From JAJDTQ01 sp965204235 (GTDB lineage: Bacteria; Desulfobacterota; Binatia; UBA9968; JAJDTQ01): 64,000 bases of DNA. Each line of letters starts with the position of its first letter. Positions within the stretch are counted from its first letter, which is position 1. The position numbers were made by a program, and so were the translations under genes. The notes below the pieces were generated by a model. It saw only the letters and a program-made list of their open reading frames with translations, was not told the DNA's origin and ran no database searches. The DNA lies in the NCBI GenBank assembly GCA_965204235.1, contig OZ241979.1:62001-126000 (forward strand), given 5' to 3'. Below, piece after piece: positions 8,802-17,357 of this stretch.

Positions 8802-8928
8802 CCTATAAAGGAACCTCGGAACGATTTCCTATAAAGGAACCTCGGAATAACTGCCCCTATTCGTCCTGGGCGTAGCGAAGTACCTCCGTTCATCCTGAGC
8901 GTAGCGAAGCGAAGTCGAAGGACGTGTG
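8802..8928 (+). repeat. dispersed intergenic repeat, copy 2, with a 20-bp direct duplication
   Basis: In the 340-bp divergent gap between paralogue 3 and the CoA-transferase. A 20-bp unit, CCTATAAAGGAACCTCGGAA, occurs twice (8802-8821 and 8828-8847), followed by two partial core copies (TTCGTCCTGGGCGTAGCGAA and TTCATCCTGAGCGTAGCGAA) and GTCGAAGGACG. The GGAACCTCGGAA lead-in also precedes other copies, so it is the natural left part of the family. Nothing else is supported in the gap. Confidence 0.85.
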
Positions 8929-8950
8929 ATCCCGGAGGAGGACGGAAGGC

Positions 8951-10132
8951 ATGGCGCAGGCGCTCGACGGCATCAGGATACTCGACCTCAGCAACTACAT
9001 CGCGGGACCGTTCGCGGCCATGCTGTTGGGCGACATGGGCGCGGGGGTGGTCAAGATCGAGAACCCCCGCGGCGGCGACCCTTTCCGCAAGTGGGGCAGG
9101 GAGCCGCGCATGTACAGTCCGCTGTTCCGCAGCTACAACCGCAACAAGCGCAGCATGACCCTGAACCTGCGCGAGCCCCGGGGCAGGGAGGTCTTCCTCC
9201 GCATGGTCGGGGACGCCGACGTGGTGCTGGAGAACTTCCGTCCCGGGGTGATGGAGCGGCTGGGCATCGGTTACGAACGGCTCGCGGAGGTCAACCCGCG
9301 GCTGGTGTACTGCGCCATATCGGCCTTCGGGCAGACCGGGCCGTACCGCGAGAGACCGGGCTTCGACACCATCGGCCAATGTCTCAGCGGCCTGTGGAGC
9401 CAGCTCATCGACCTCAAGGCGCCCGCGGGGCCGGGACTGGCCTTCTCGGACCACCTGGGGGGCATGTTCGCGTGCTACGGAGTCCTGACGGCGTTGATGG
9501 CCCGGGAACGGACCGGCAGGGGCCAGAAGGTGGAGACGTCCCTGTTGGAGGCGTCCATGGCGTTCATCGGTCGGAGCATCGTCCAGTACCTCGCCACCGG
9601 AGTGGTCCCGGACGTGGAGAGCCGGCCCCGCCAGGCCGGGGTCTTCGCGCTCCTGGCGGGGGACGGACTGCCGTTCGTCATCCATCTCTCCCACCTCGAC
9701 AAGTTCTTCGTGAGCCTGACCGAGGCCGTCGAGTGCCCGGAGATGGCGGAAGACCCCCGGTTCCGTGACCGCGAGGACCGCCTGGCCAACTACGACGCGC
9801 TCAAGGCCGCGCTGCAGGAGATCGTCGAGACCCGGCCCAGGGAGCACTGGCTGGAGGCGCTGGGCCGCCACGACGTGGCCGCGGCCCCCATCAACCGCCT
9901 GGACGAGGTGTTCGACGACCCCCAGGTGAGACACCTGGACCCGGTCATGGAACTGGACCATCCGGAGCACGGCACGATCCACACGGTCAAGAGCGGCGTC
10001 AACCTGAGCGACACCCCGTTCCGGGTGTCGGCGCTTCCCCCCGAATTGGGAGAGCACACCGTGGAGATCCTCCGGGAACTGGGCTTCAGCGAGCAGCAGA
10101 TCGAAGCGCTCGAAGAAGGCGGAGCGGTCTGA
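8951..10132 (+). CDS. CaiB/BaiF family class III CoA-transferase
   Basis: A 393-residue family III CoA-transferase that swaps CoA between acyl-CoA and a free acid in the cytoplasm. It begins LDGIRILDLSNYIAGPFAAM, continues with the CoA-binding GAGVVKIENP and NKRSMTLNL segments, and has the likely catalytic aspartate D167 in LAFSDHLGGMFACYG, close to D169 of formyl-CoA transferase. VLENFRPGVMERLG and the C-terminal PAPIN-type AAPINRLDEVFDDPQVR are also family hallmarks. An AGGAGG-like site (CCGGAGGAGGAC) precedes the ATG. It could activate a carboxylic acid for the catabolic enzymes around it; the actual acid is unknown. Confidence 0.92.
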   Translation: MAQALDGIRILDLSNYIAGPFAAMLLGDMGAGVVKIENPRGGDPFRKWGREPRMYSPLFRSYNRNKRSMTLNLREPRGREVFLRMVGDADVVLENFRPGVMERLGIGYERLAEVNPRLVYCAISAFGQTGPYRERPGFDTIGQCLSGLWSQLIDLKAPAGPGLAFSDHLGGMFACYGVLTALMARERTGRGQKVETSLLEASMAFIGRSIVQYLATGVVPDVESRPRQAGVFALLAGDGLPFVIHLSHLDKFFVSLTEAVECPEMAEDPRFRDREDRLANYDALKAALQEIVETRPREHWLEALGRHDVAAAPINRLDEVFDDPQVRHLDPVMELDHPEHGTIHTVKSGVNLSDTPFRVSALPPELGEHTVEILRELGFSEQQIEALEEGGAV

Positions 10133-10190
10133 CCCGCGAGGAAGCGGGCCAAATTGGATCCCGCTACCCTGCCTGCCAGGCTTGTGGGCA

Positions 10191-12275
10191 ATGAGTCAAT
10201 CGGAGGTTCCTTTGGAAGACGGAGATAGACCACCCGTGCAGCTCTCCCCGGGGGGGAGGGGAGCTGAACGCCTCACCCTGCCGTTGCTGCTGCTCGCGCT
10301 GTCCATGTTGTTCCTGTGCAACATCGACAAGGGATACTTATACCGTTCCGGCAAACACGCCGGGCAGACCGCGAAGAACCTGGTGATCGCCGAGAACCTG
10401 TCGCCCGATCACAATTTCCGGTTGTTCCAGAAGGCGCCTCCGGGACCGGGCGGCGCCCCGATGTACCAGATGTACAGCCGCTTTCCCGTCGGCGGATACG
10501 CACTGATCAAACTCGCCATCCTCCCTTTCGGAAACGACCTGTCGGCGAGTATTCTGGCCGCACGCATGCTCATGCTGCTGTTGTTCAGCGCCGCTGCGCT
10601 CCTGGCGTTCCACGCGCTCGCACGGATCACCTCCCGCCGATGGATTGCACTGGCCGCCACCCTCGCGGCGTTCTCCTCCTGGTACATGCTGTTCTACGGC
10701 GACGCGGTTTCCGTCGAGTACAGTGTGGACCTGTTCGCGGTGATGCTGGCCTTCCACGGCATGGTGGTGTTCGTGCAGGAGGGACGGTTCCGGCAGTTGC
10801 TGGCCAAGACCTGCGTCGCGCTGCTGCTGGGGTGGCACGTATATGCGTTCCTGCTGCCGTTCCTCATCCTCGGCTTGGCGGGTGAGGCGACCCGGGCGCG
10901 GAAGGACGGGACCGCTGTGTGGCCGCGGGTATGCTCGGCTGCTGTGGCGGTGTTGCGCAGTCGCTACATGGCGCTGGGCGTGTTCGCGGTGCTGTTCGGG
11001 GCGGCCGTCCTGGGCTTCAACTTCGCCAACGAGTACGCCGCGCTGGGAGGCGAGACGCCGGTGACCGAACTGCCGTCGGTCCAGTCCATGCTCCTGCGCA
11101 CCGGACTGGACCGGGATTTCGACACACCCTTCGACCGCGTGGGGTGGCTGCGCTTCTTTCGGCAGCAGTTCCTCCGTGTCTGCGTGGCGTCCGTTCCATC
11201 CGTGCTGAAGGACTGGGGAGTCGATTTACTGGAGTCGTTTCCCTCCGTTCGTCTTTCGGCGCCAAGCCTTTCGGGGCCGGCGTTGTCGGTTTACATCCTG
11301 TTGTTGCTGATGGTCGTGGTCGCATCCACGGCCGTGGTTTGCCTTGCGAGGCGGCTGTTGGCCCGGCGACACCGCATGCTGCTGGCCACCCTTGCCCTGT
11401 CGGGGTTCTTCTGGGCCCTGCCCATACGCCACAATACTGGAGACCCCTCGCACGCCCACGAGGCCCTGTACTACGTGGGCGTCCCGCTGGTGCTCTACTC
11501 ACTGCTCCTGTTGTGGGTCCACAAGCGCTGGGGGCATCGTCCAGTGGCCGGCCTTGCAGTGGCGGCGCTGCTCGCCTTCGTGGTCTCCACCTTCCAGATG
11601 GAGCGACGATTCCGCCTTGACGCCCGGGCGGCCGAGATCCAACAGACCGGGGCTGCCGAATTCGGGACGATTCGCGAAACCACGCGGGGAAAGGTGGTCC
11701 TGTTTCCCGGCTCCGTCGAGCCGGGAGAATGGTCCATGCAGGTCGCACAGACACACTACCTATGGGACCCCGGACGGAGATACTATCTCGCCGGAAGCGT
11801 CTGGACACGCTCCCGGGACGTGGAGGTTGCCGCCCGCGCCGCAGACTTCATCGTCAGCCCCGACCGCGTGGAGAGCGACGCCCTGCTCACACCCGGGAAC
11901 CAACTGGTGTTCCTGTATGATTCCGCGGGTATCGACGACCTGTTGGAGTTCTACCGAGCCGCGTACCAGCGGGTGGTGTCCGGAGAGCCTGCGGCGCGCT
12001 CCTACTTCGATGTCTATCTCCGTGACGATGCGCTGGTCCACGTCAGGGAGCCCTGCGTCGAGGAGGATATGAGAGGGGGGATTTTCGTGAACATGATTCC
12101 GGAAGACCGGAAGGACCTGCCCGGAGGGCACGGCTCCTTCATAAGGGGGCCCATGCTGTTCGAGGGCAAGTGCATCGTTGCCTTCCCACTCCCCGATTAT
12201 CCTATCTCCGGCATCAGGACGGGACAGGCCATACGCGGCGGCTGGGTGGTAGACTGGATACCGGCGAGCCGGTAG
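10191..12275 (+). CDS. large polytopic membrane protein, GT-C-like, paralogue of the one at the window end
   Basis: A 694-residue integral membrane protein with roughly ten hydrophobic helices in the first 460 residues, then a soluble C-terminal region of about 220 residues. A first loop with YSRFPVGGYALIKL resembles the periplasmic loop of PMT/ArnT-like GT-C glycosyltransferases, which use lipid-linked sugars; no certain catalytic Asp pair was located. The ATG at 10191 is preferred over a TTG three codons upstream. It is very similar to the truncated protein at 62.7-64.0 kb (shared segments include FNFANEYAA.GGET and DWGVDLLE). It stands alone between intergenic repeats. A role in cell-surface glycosylation is inference. 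Confidence 0.75.
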   Translation: MSQSEVPLEDGDRPPVQLSPGGRGAERLTLPLLLLALSMLFLCNIDKGYLYRSGKHAGQTAKNLVIAENLSPDHNFRLFQKAPPGPGGAPMYQMYSRFPVGGYALIKLAILPFGNDLSASILAARMLMLLLFSAAALLAFHALARITSRRWIALAATLAAFSSWYMLFYGDAVSVEYSVDLFAVMLAFHGMVVFVQEGRFRQLLAKTCVALLLGWHVYAFLLPFLILGLAGEATRARKDGTAVWPRVCSAAVAVLRSRYMALGVFAVLFGAAVLGFNFANEYAALGGETPVTELPSVQSMLLRTGLDRDFDTPFDRVGWLRFFRQQFLRVCVASVPSVLKDWGVDLLESFPSVRLSAPSLSGPALSVYILLLLMVVVASTAVVCLARRLLARRHRMLLATLALSGFFWALPIRHNTGDPSHAHEALYYVGVPLVLYSLLLLWVHKRWGHRPVAGLAVAALLAFVVSTFQMERRFRLDARAAEIQQTGAAEFGTIRETTRGKVVLFPGSVEPGEWSMQVAQTHYLWDPGRRYYLAGSVWTRSRDVEVAARAADFIVSPDRVESDALLTPGNQLVFLYDSAGIDDLLEFYRAAYQRVVSGEPAARSYFDVYLRDDALVHVREPCVEEDMRGGIFVNMIPEDRKDLPGGHGSFIRGPMLFEGKCIVAFPLPDYPISGIRTGQAIRGGWVVDWIPASR

Positions 12276-12370
12276 CCCCCGTCTGCCATGGATCCGGTGG
12301 CGGATTGGGTCTCATCGGGACCCTTGACCATATTTTCGACCGTGTGCTATGCGCGAAGCAGCCCATGCGA

Positions 12371-12468
12371 GGGAAGGGAACTCCGAACAATTGCCCCCGT
12401 TCGTCCTGAGCGTAGTGAAGCGAAGTCGAAGGACGCGCTTTTCCATAGGGAAAGGCGCCTCGATCCAG
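12371..12468 (+). repeat. dispersed intergenic repeat, copy 3
   Basis: A near-complete copy: lead-in GGGAACTCCGAACAATTGCC, core CGTTCGTCCTGAGCGTAGTG, GTCGAAGGACGCGCTTTTCC and the end GGGAAAGGCGCCTCGA. Because copies 1 and 7 carry the same two ends in the opposite orientation, this one helps define the family unit as about 95 bp. It occupies the middle of the 322-bp gap before the fourth amidohydrolase; the remainder shows no gene. Confidence 0.85.
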
Positions 12469-12597
12469 GATTGATCAGAGGTTCCGGAACCGGGTCGTGA
12501 CCGCAAGGCGGTGCGAGAGATTCTCGTGGGCTGCGGACGTCTCTCCGGGTCTGCGGCGCCGGAACGGGTTGCAACCAACGATGGAGGAGTCCACCAC

Positions 12598-13731
12598 ATG
12601 GCGCGGAACGGCTTCCGTATCTTCGATAGCGACATGCACGTGTTCGAGCCCCATGACCTCTACCTGAGGTACATGGACCCCAAGTGGGGCGAGCGCATCC
12701 CCAGGGGGGAGCCGAGGACGCGCCACGGACAGGTCAAGTTCCGGTTCGGCGATGGCGCCCCGGTGCGGGAATCAGGGCTGTCCACGCACCCCAATGTGAC
12801 TCCGGGCGAGGACAAGGTGGCCCACCGTTACGCCCGGCCCCTGGCGCGGGACTACGACGCGGTGTCCCAGGTGGAGGCCATGGACGCCGAAGGCCTGGAC
12901 GTGGCGGTGCTGTTCCGCACCTTTCCGCTGCACTGCGACGACCGTCTGGAGCCGGAATACGCCAACGCCCTCTGCCGCGCCTGGAACGACTGGGTGGCGG
13001 ACTTCTGCAAGGAGAACACCGAGCGGCTGAAGCCTTCGGCGCTGATCACGCTCCACGACGTGGACATGGCGGTGGACGAGGCCCGCCGCGCGGTCACCGG
13101 GCTCGGTGCCGTCGGGCTATGCCTGGTGCCCGAGCCGGCCAACGGTCGCCACATCCACGAGCAGTGCTTCGACCCCCTGTGGCGCGAGGCCGAGCGGCTG
13201 AACGTGCCCGTCTGCTTCCATCCCGCGGCCAACCCCCGGATGGACCAGGTGGCGCAGCGGTTCAAGGGGCTCCCCAACGAAGGCGTCCTGCTCAACGCCT
13301 ACCGCAACCCGGTGGAGCTCATGCTCGCGGTGGGGAGCTTCTGCGCCGGAGGGGTGCTGGAGCGGTTCCCGAACTTGAGGGTGGCCTTCCTGGAGGGCAA
13401 TTGCAGTTGGCTGCCGTGGGCGCTGTACCGCCTGGACGAGCGCTGGGATCTGCGCAAGGACCTTTGCGACACCCCGCTCTCCATGAACCCCAGCGAGTAT
13501 TTCCTGCGCCAGTGCTACGTCGCCACGGACGTGGAGGAGGACCTGGTGGCGGACGTGGTGCGCAGGCTCGGGGACGACAACATCGTGGTCTCCACGGACT
13601 ACCCCCACGCGGACTCCCGCTGGCCGGAAGCGGTGGACAGCTTCCTCGAGATCGACGGGATCGACGACTCCTCCCGCCGCAAGATCTTCTGGGACAACAG
13701 CGCGCGGCTGTACGACCTGCCCACGGATTGA
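12598..13731 (+). CDS. amidohydrolase_2-family metal-dependent hydrolase (paralogue 4)
   Basis: A 377-residue amidohydrolase_2 protein that starts MARNGFRIFDSDMHVFEPHDL and is closest to paralogue 1 at 4.1 kb over its whole length. It keeps VCFHPAANP, AFLEGNCSWLPWALYRLDE, STDYPHADSRWPEAV and KIFWDNSARLYDL. The ATG at 12598 has a GGAGG site ten bases upstream and aligns with paralogue 1; the frame is open 29 codons further, but that runs into the intergenic region. Compared with paralogue 1 it has a few extra residues around position 60 (PVRESGLSTHPNV). The substrate is unknown. Confidence 0.88.
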   Translation: MARNGFRIFDSDMHVFEPHDLYLRYMDPKWGERIPRGEPRTRHGQVKFRFGDGAPVRESGLSTHPNVTPGEDKVAHRYARPLARDYDAVSQVEAMDAEGLDVAVLFRTFPLHCDDRLEPEYANALCRAWNDWVADFCKENTERLKPSALITLHDVDMAVDEARRAVTGLGAVGLCLVPEPANGRHIHEQCFDPLWREAERLNVPVCFHPAANPRMDQVAQRFKGLPNEGVLLNAYRNPVELMLAVGSFCAGGVLERFPNLRVAFLEGNCSWLPWALYRLDERWDLRKDLCDTPLSMNPSEYFLRQCYVATDVEEDLVADVVRRLGDDNIVVSTDYPHADSRWPEAVDSFLEIDGIDDSSRRKIFWDNSARLYDLPTD

Positions 13732-13800
13732 CAGGATGGAGACGTCCGGATTCATCCGGCGCCGGTTGCATCGATCACTGCACGTTGGAGGACCTGCGTT

Positions 13801-14373
13801 GTGGCTCTGATCGAGTTGGACGATCTTGCGGCGGGACACATGCCCGGCGTCGAACCGTACGTGGGCGCGTACATGGCGCAGGCTGCGGTCATCTGCTTCG
13901 AGGACAGTAATCACGTGAGCGGTGTGGCTCTCGAGGTGGAAGGCACATTCCGTGAACAAGTGGAAGTCCAGTGGCGACCTCTGCAGAATCCACAACAGGC
14001 TCGGCGGTCATGGGACCCTGACGAGGCCACGGAACAGGGAGCCTGTGGCGTTGCGGCATTGTTGATCGACGGACTCACGGAATATACGATCGTCGAGCGG
14101 GCGGTGCGATTGATTGGGACTCCACGCCGTAGCATGGGCTTCGATTACTGGCTGGACAGGAAGGGAACGAGCCGGGACGACCCTCGTCGGCTGGGTGGAG
14201 CCCGTTTGGAGGTATCGGGAATCAGGAGAGGCAGCCGGAAGGACGTCGCGGAAAGAGTGCGCCGGAAGACGCGCCAGACGACACAATCCGACTCGTTGCA
14301 GATTCCTGCATATGTGGCTGTCGTCGAGTTCGGCCTGCCGCACGCCACGGTCTCAAGACGATGGACGACTTGA
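13801..14373 (+). CDS. hypothetical protein, first gene of a two-gene unit
   Basis: A 190-residue protein starting at GTG (MALIELDDLAAGHMPGVEPY). I do not recognise the family. The N-terminal 70 residues look like an alternating-strand domain; the C-terminal third is very basic (GSRKDVAERVRRKTRQ) and may bind nucleic acid. A glycine-rich linker is absent and there is no signal peptide or membrane helix. The next gene begins inside its last codons, so the two are coupled. Base composition is clearly lower in G+C than the amidohydrolase genes beside it, suggesting later acquisition. The function is unknown and the start is moderately sure. Confidence 0.6.
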   Translation: MALIELDDLAAGHMPGVEPYVGAYMAQAAVICFEDSNHVSGVALEVEGTFREQVEVQWRPLQNPQQARRSWDPDEATEQGACGVAALLIDGLTEYTIVERAVRLIGTPRRSMGFDYWLDRKGTSRDDPRRLGGARLEVSGIRRGSRKDVAERVRRKTRQTTQSDSLQIPAYVAVVEFGLPHATVSRRWTT

Positions 14374-15476
14374 AAAGCAAACACCGCGAGGCCATGCGCC
14401 ATGCCGAACGGGCAAGGATCGCCCGTTTGGAGGGCAACGAAGCCGAGATGGTGGAGTTGATGCGCCGCGCCCTGGAATTGGAGCGTGAAGCGGCGTACGG
14501 TCTCCTTCAGGAATTTCAAACGGAACCGACGCGTTCCGTCCTGTTCCGAAGCGCCGCTACCCTGGCCCTGGAGTGTGGTGAAACGGAAGAGGCAAGACGG
14601 CTGGCCTTTCAGGGTTTGGCAGGATCCCCTCCGCAAGAAATCGCCGACGAACTCCACGACATAGTGGAAGAGGAGCAATTCCGGAGGCACTTCGCCACGC
14701 GAGGCGTCGAACTCCAACCCGATGAGGTTCAGATGTCCCTGGCCGGACCTGCGATAGCCGCGGGCATTGCGCCGAGCAGTGCGATCATCTCGCGTCTGGA
14801 AGGGTTGCAGAACCTGGTATTCCGTACGGTCGAGCGTCAGGCCGGTATCGAGTATCGTAAGTGGGGCAGGCGACAGCAGAAGATCGGACAGGGTTACGAG
14901 ATGTTCGTGAGTGCGCCCAGAGCCGGCAGTTTCGCATTTTCCATCTGCATAGGGGAACCGAAACAGTTGGGTCTGCCAGGCATGGGCAAGTCCGAATCCG
15001 TGATGAGGGAAGTATTCGAGTGTTTCGATTTGCTGGCATCGGCCGGCGAGGAAGGACTCTCCGAACACATTGGCGATCCTGCCTATGCCGCCAACTTCAT
15101 CGCTCTGGCTCGAAAGATCGCGCCTGACGGCGACTCCGTGCGTTGGGTCGGCCTCTCGTCTTTCTTCGGAAGAACCTCTCGCCATGTCGAGGTCGAGTCG
15201 GTATCGAAGGCGCCCGAGGCGAGCGGTGAAAAGCCCATGCCGGATTCGGAAGACCTGGTTCGGATTCAAGGAAGTCTTCGGTGGGCGGACGCCACCGGAA
15301 AGATGGAACTGGTTCGCATTGTGGACTCCGAAAGACGGTCCCACAAAGTGCGCGTGCCGCTTGGGATGGACGACATCGTGAAGCCTTACTGGCTTGATGA
15401 AGTCGTGGTAACCGCGTTTGGTAAGCGAGGTTCCCTGGTATTGAAAAATATCGAGCCCGTCCGTGGTCCTGCTTAG
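14361..15476 (+). CDS. hypothetical protein, second gene of a two-gene unit
   Basis: A 371-residue soluble protein of unknown family. Residues 1-90 are charged and helical (MDDLKSKHREAMRHAERARI, then EGNEAEMVELMRRALELERE), resembling a TPR/MIT-like helical hairpin often seen with small acidic partners. A central domain (about 100-260) contains VELQPDEVQMSLAGPAIAAG, and the C-terminal part (about 290-371) reads like a small beta-barrel (VRIQGSLRWADATGKMELVR). The ATG overlaps the upstream gene by 13 bp. One counted line of 60 bases inside the gene is 55% G+C, against about 68% in a core gene line. A defence or stress role is possible but nothing in the sequence proves it. Confidence 0.7.
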   Translation: MDDLKSKHREAMRHAERARIARLEGNEAEMVELMRRALELEREAAYGLLQEFQTEPTRSVLFRSAATLALECGETEEARRLAFQGLAGSPPQEIADELHDIVEEEQFRRHFATRGVELQPDEVQMSLAGPAIAAGIAPSSAIISRLEGLQNLVFRTVERQAGIEYRKWGRRQQKIGQGYEMFVSAPRAGSFAFSICIGEPKQLGLPGMGKSESVMREVFECFDLLASAGEEGLSEHIGDPAYAANFIALARKIAPDGDSVRWVGLSSFFGRTSRHVEVESVSKAPEASGEKPMPDSEDLVRIQGSLRWADATGKMELVRIVDSERRSHKVRVPLGMDDIVKPYWLDEVVVTAFGKRGSLVLKNIEPVRGPA

Positions 15477-15554
15477 AAACTTCCCTTGGTTCGGCAGTGG
15501 TCGCACCGCATATCGATCTCCCTCTGCGAATGGGGGAAACCGTGACCGAACCGG

Positions 15555-15588
15555 CGCGACCCGGGCACGGCGCCATGCCCGGGTCGCG
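15555..15588. terminator. strong hairpin between convergent genes
   Basis: A perfect 13-bp stem, CGCGACCCGGGCA paired with TGCCCGGGTCGCG, around an 8-base loop. It lies in the 122-bp gap between the plus-strand hypothetical gene and the minus-strand isochorismatase-like gene, 10 bp from the end of the latter. Position and stability fit a bidirectional terminator. A run of T residues is lacking on both sides, so it may be Rho-assisted. Confidence 0.55.
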
Positions 15589-15598
15589 GCCGGTGCCC

Positions 15599-16303
15599 TC
15601 AGACCGCGGCCTTGAGGGGTTTCCGTCCGAAGTGTTCCCGGACTTCGGCCAGTTTCATCACGTCCGCGTACTTGTGGTGCAGGTCGAACAGGTTGACCTT
15701 GTGGGAAACGACGCTCCGGTCGAAGACGCATTCCTCCACCACCGAGACGTGGTAGCCGTTGGAGTAGGCGTCCACCACGCTCGCCCGGACGCAGCCGCTG
15801 GTGCTTTCGCCGCACACGATGAGCGAATGGACGCCGAGTCTCGTCAGGTGGGCCATCAGCGGGGTGCCGTAGAAGCCGCTGGCCCGCTCCTTGTAGATGA
15901 TGATGTCTCCGGGCTCCGGCGCGAACGCCTCGTAGATCTCGTAGTCGTCCGCGGCCAGTTCCGAGACCTGCCGGTTGGTGGCGTGGACCGCGGCGGGCTG
16001 GACCTCCTTGCGCGTCTCCGTGGTGGTGTAGATGACCTGGAGCCCCTGGGAACGGGCCAGCTCGAACAACTCCCGGGTGGGCTCGATGGCGTCGTAGGCG
16101 TGCACGCCGCAGGCGCTCCGGTGCTCCCGGACCACTTCGTGGACCGGCTTCGGACCGCCCCGATAGACCAGGTTGTAGAGGTCGATGGCCAACAGGGCCG
16201 GCCGCTCGCCCACGTAGATCTCCCTCCGATAGGGCCTGTAGATGTCCATGATCTCCTGGCTGATGACGTCCTGCCAGCAGTGGTCTTCGAATTTGTCAAC
16301 CAT
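15599..16303 (-). CDS. isochorismatase-family cysteine hydrolase
   Basis: A 234-residue cysteine hydrolase of the isochorismatase/nicotinamidase/N-carbamoylsarcosine amidase superfamily. The triad is visible: D41 in LLAIDLYNLV, K138 in IIYKERASGF and C171 in CGESTSGCVRA, where the Thr/Ser-Ser-Gly-Cys segment forms the usual cis-peptide loop. The ATG at 16303 is preferred because GAAAGGG precedes it; the open frame upstream adds 20 unconserved residues. The first 30 residues are longer than in nicotinamidases, closer to carbamoylsarcosine amidase or maleamate hydrolase types. Substrate unknown; it probably cleaves an amide or carbamoyl group. It stands alone, convergent with the unknown pair. 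Confidence 0.87.
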   Translation of the reverse strand: MVDKFEDHCWQDVISQEIMDIYRPYRREIYVGERPALLAIDLYNLVYRGGPKPVHEVVREHRSACGVHAYDAIEPTRELFELARSQGLQVIYTTTETRKEVQPAAVHATNRQVSELAADDYEIYEAFAPEPGDIIIYKERASGFYGTPLMAHLTRLGVHSLIVCGESTSGCVRASVVDAYSNGYHVSVVEECVFDRSVVSHKVNLFDLHHKYADVMKLAEVREHFGRKPLKAAV

Positions 16304-16493
16304 CGGTTTCCCTTTCGAGTTGAACTTGCCTCCGTGATAGCGCTTTACGCGCAGGCGTGTCAACCGTGCCGCTTCCTTTCCGGGGCATCTCGGGAGTTCC
16401 GTCAGGACACGACTCCGCAGCGCGCAGCGTCAACATGAGCGGCCCGCGGCCGCGTTCGCTTTCCTGTCCTCCGGGCGGTAGCCTGTCCTGCCC

Positions 16494-17357
16494 ATGTGGT
16501 TCGTGCTCGCGCTTCTGTCGGCGCTGTTTCAGGTGCTTCGGAACATCTCCATGAAGCATCTGGGGCACGAGCTCGACGACGTGATCAACGTGTGGGGGCG
16601 GTTCACCTTCCTGCTGCCGTTCGTGGCCCTGGCCGCGGCCTGGCGCGGGGCGCCCGAGGTGGAGGACGGCTTCTGGCTCTACGCGGTCGGCTTCGGCGCC
16701 ACCCAGTCCGTTGCCACGCTGAGCCTCTCCAAGGCCCTCAAGCTGTCCGGCATCGCCGTCGTCACGTCGCTGTGGAAGCTCAGCCTGCTGTTCCTGGTGT
16801 TCTTCGCCTACGTGACCCTGGACGAGACCCCGTCGGCCGCGGGCCTGGCCGGCGTGCTGCTGAGCGGCGTCGGGGTCTATCTCGTCAACGTGCACAAGAG
16901 CCGCATCTCGGTATGGGCGCCGCTGCGCGAGCTGCTGGTGGACCGGGGCTTGCGCTACACCCTGGCCGCGGCCTTCTTCTATGCCCCGTCCGTGGTGCTC
17001 ATCAAGCTGTTGATCCTCCGTTCGGACGTCTATTTCGCCAACCTCGCGGGCTACCTGGCGGCCTCCCTCATGGTGCTCCCGCTGGCGCTGTACCGGTCCG
17101 CCGGCCACTTCCGGGCCATCCCGCGCCACGGCTCCGCGTTCATGGCCATGGGGCTGTGCGCCTCGCTCACGAGCATCTGCCACAGCCTGGCCTACGAGTT
17201 GACCCTCACCTCCTACGTGGAGGCGGTCAAGCAGACCGAGATCCTCTTCGCCCTGGCCGCGGGCTACCTGCTGTTCGACGAACGCGCCCGGGTGCGCGCG
17301 ATCCTGCCCGGCAGCCTGACCATCATGGCCGGCATGGTGCTGCTGCGGTTGGGCTAG
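16494..17357 (+). CDS. EamA/DMT-family membrane transporter
   Basis: A 287-residue inner-membrane protein with ten predicted hydrophobic helices in two five-helix repeats, the arrangement of EamA drug/metabolite transporters. The first repeat starts MWFVLALLSALFQVLRNISMK; the second repeat's start (TLAAAFFYAPSVVLIKLLI) and end (VKQTEILFALAAGYLLFDE) match the family pattern, including the acidic residue in the ninth helix loop. It likely exports or imports a small metabolite; the substrate cannot be stated. Its stop codon shares a CTAG with the stop of maf on the other strand, a 4-bp tail-to-tail overlap. Confidence 0.85.
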   Translation: MWFVLALLSALFQVLRNISMKHLGHELDDVINVWGRFTFLLPFVALAAAWRGAPEVEDGFWLYAVGFGATQSVATLSLSKALKLSGIAVVTSLWKLSLLFLVFFAYVTLDETPSAAGLAGVLLSGVGVYLVNVHKSRISVWAPLRELLVDRGLRYTLAAAFFYAPSVVLIKLLILRSDVYFANLAGYLAASLMVLPLALYRSAGHFRAIPRHGSAFMAMGLCASLTSICHSLAYELTLTSYVEAVKQTEILFALAAGYLLFDERARVRAILPGSLTIMAGMVLLRLG

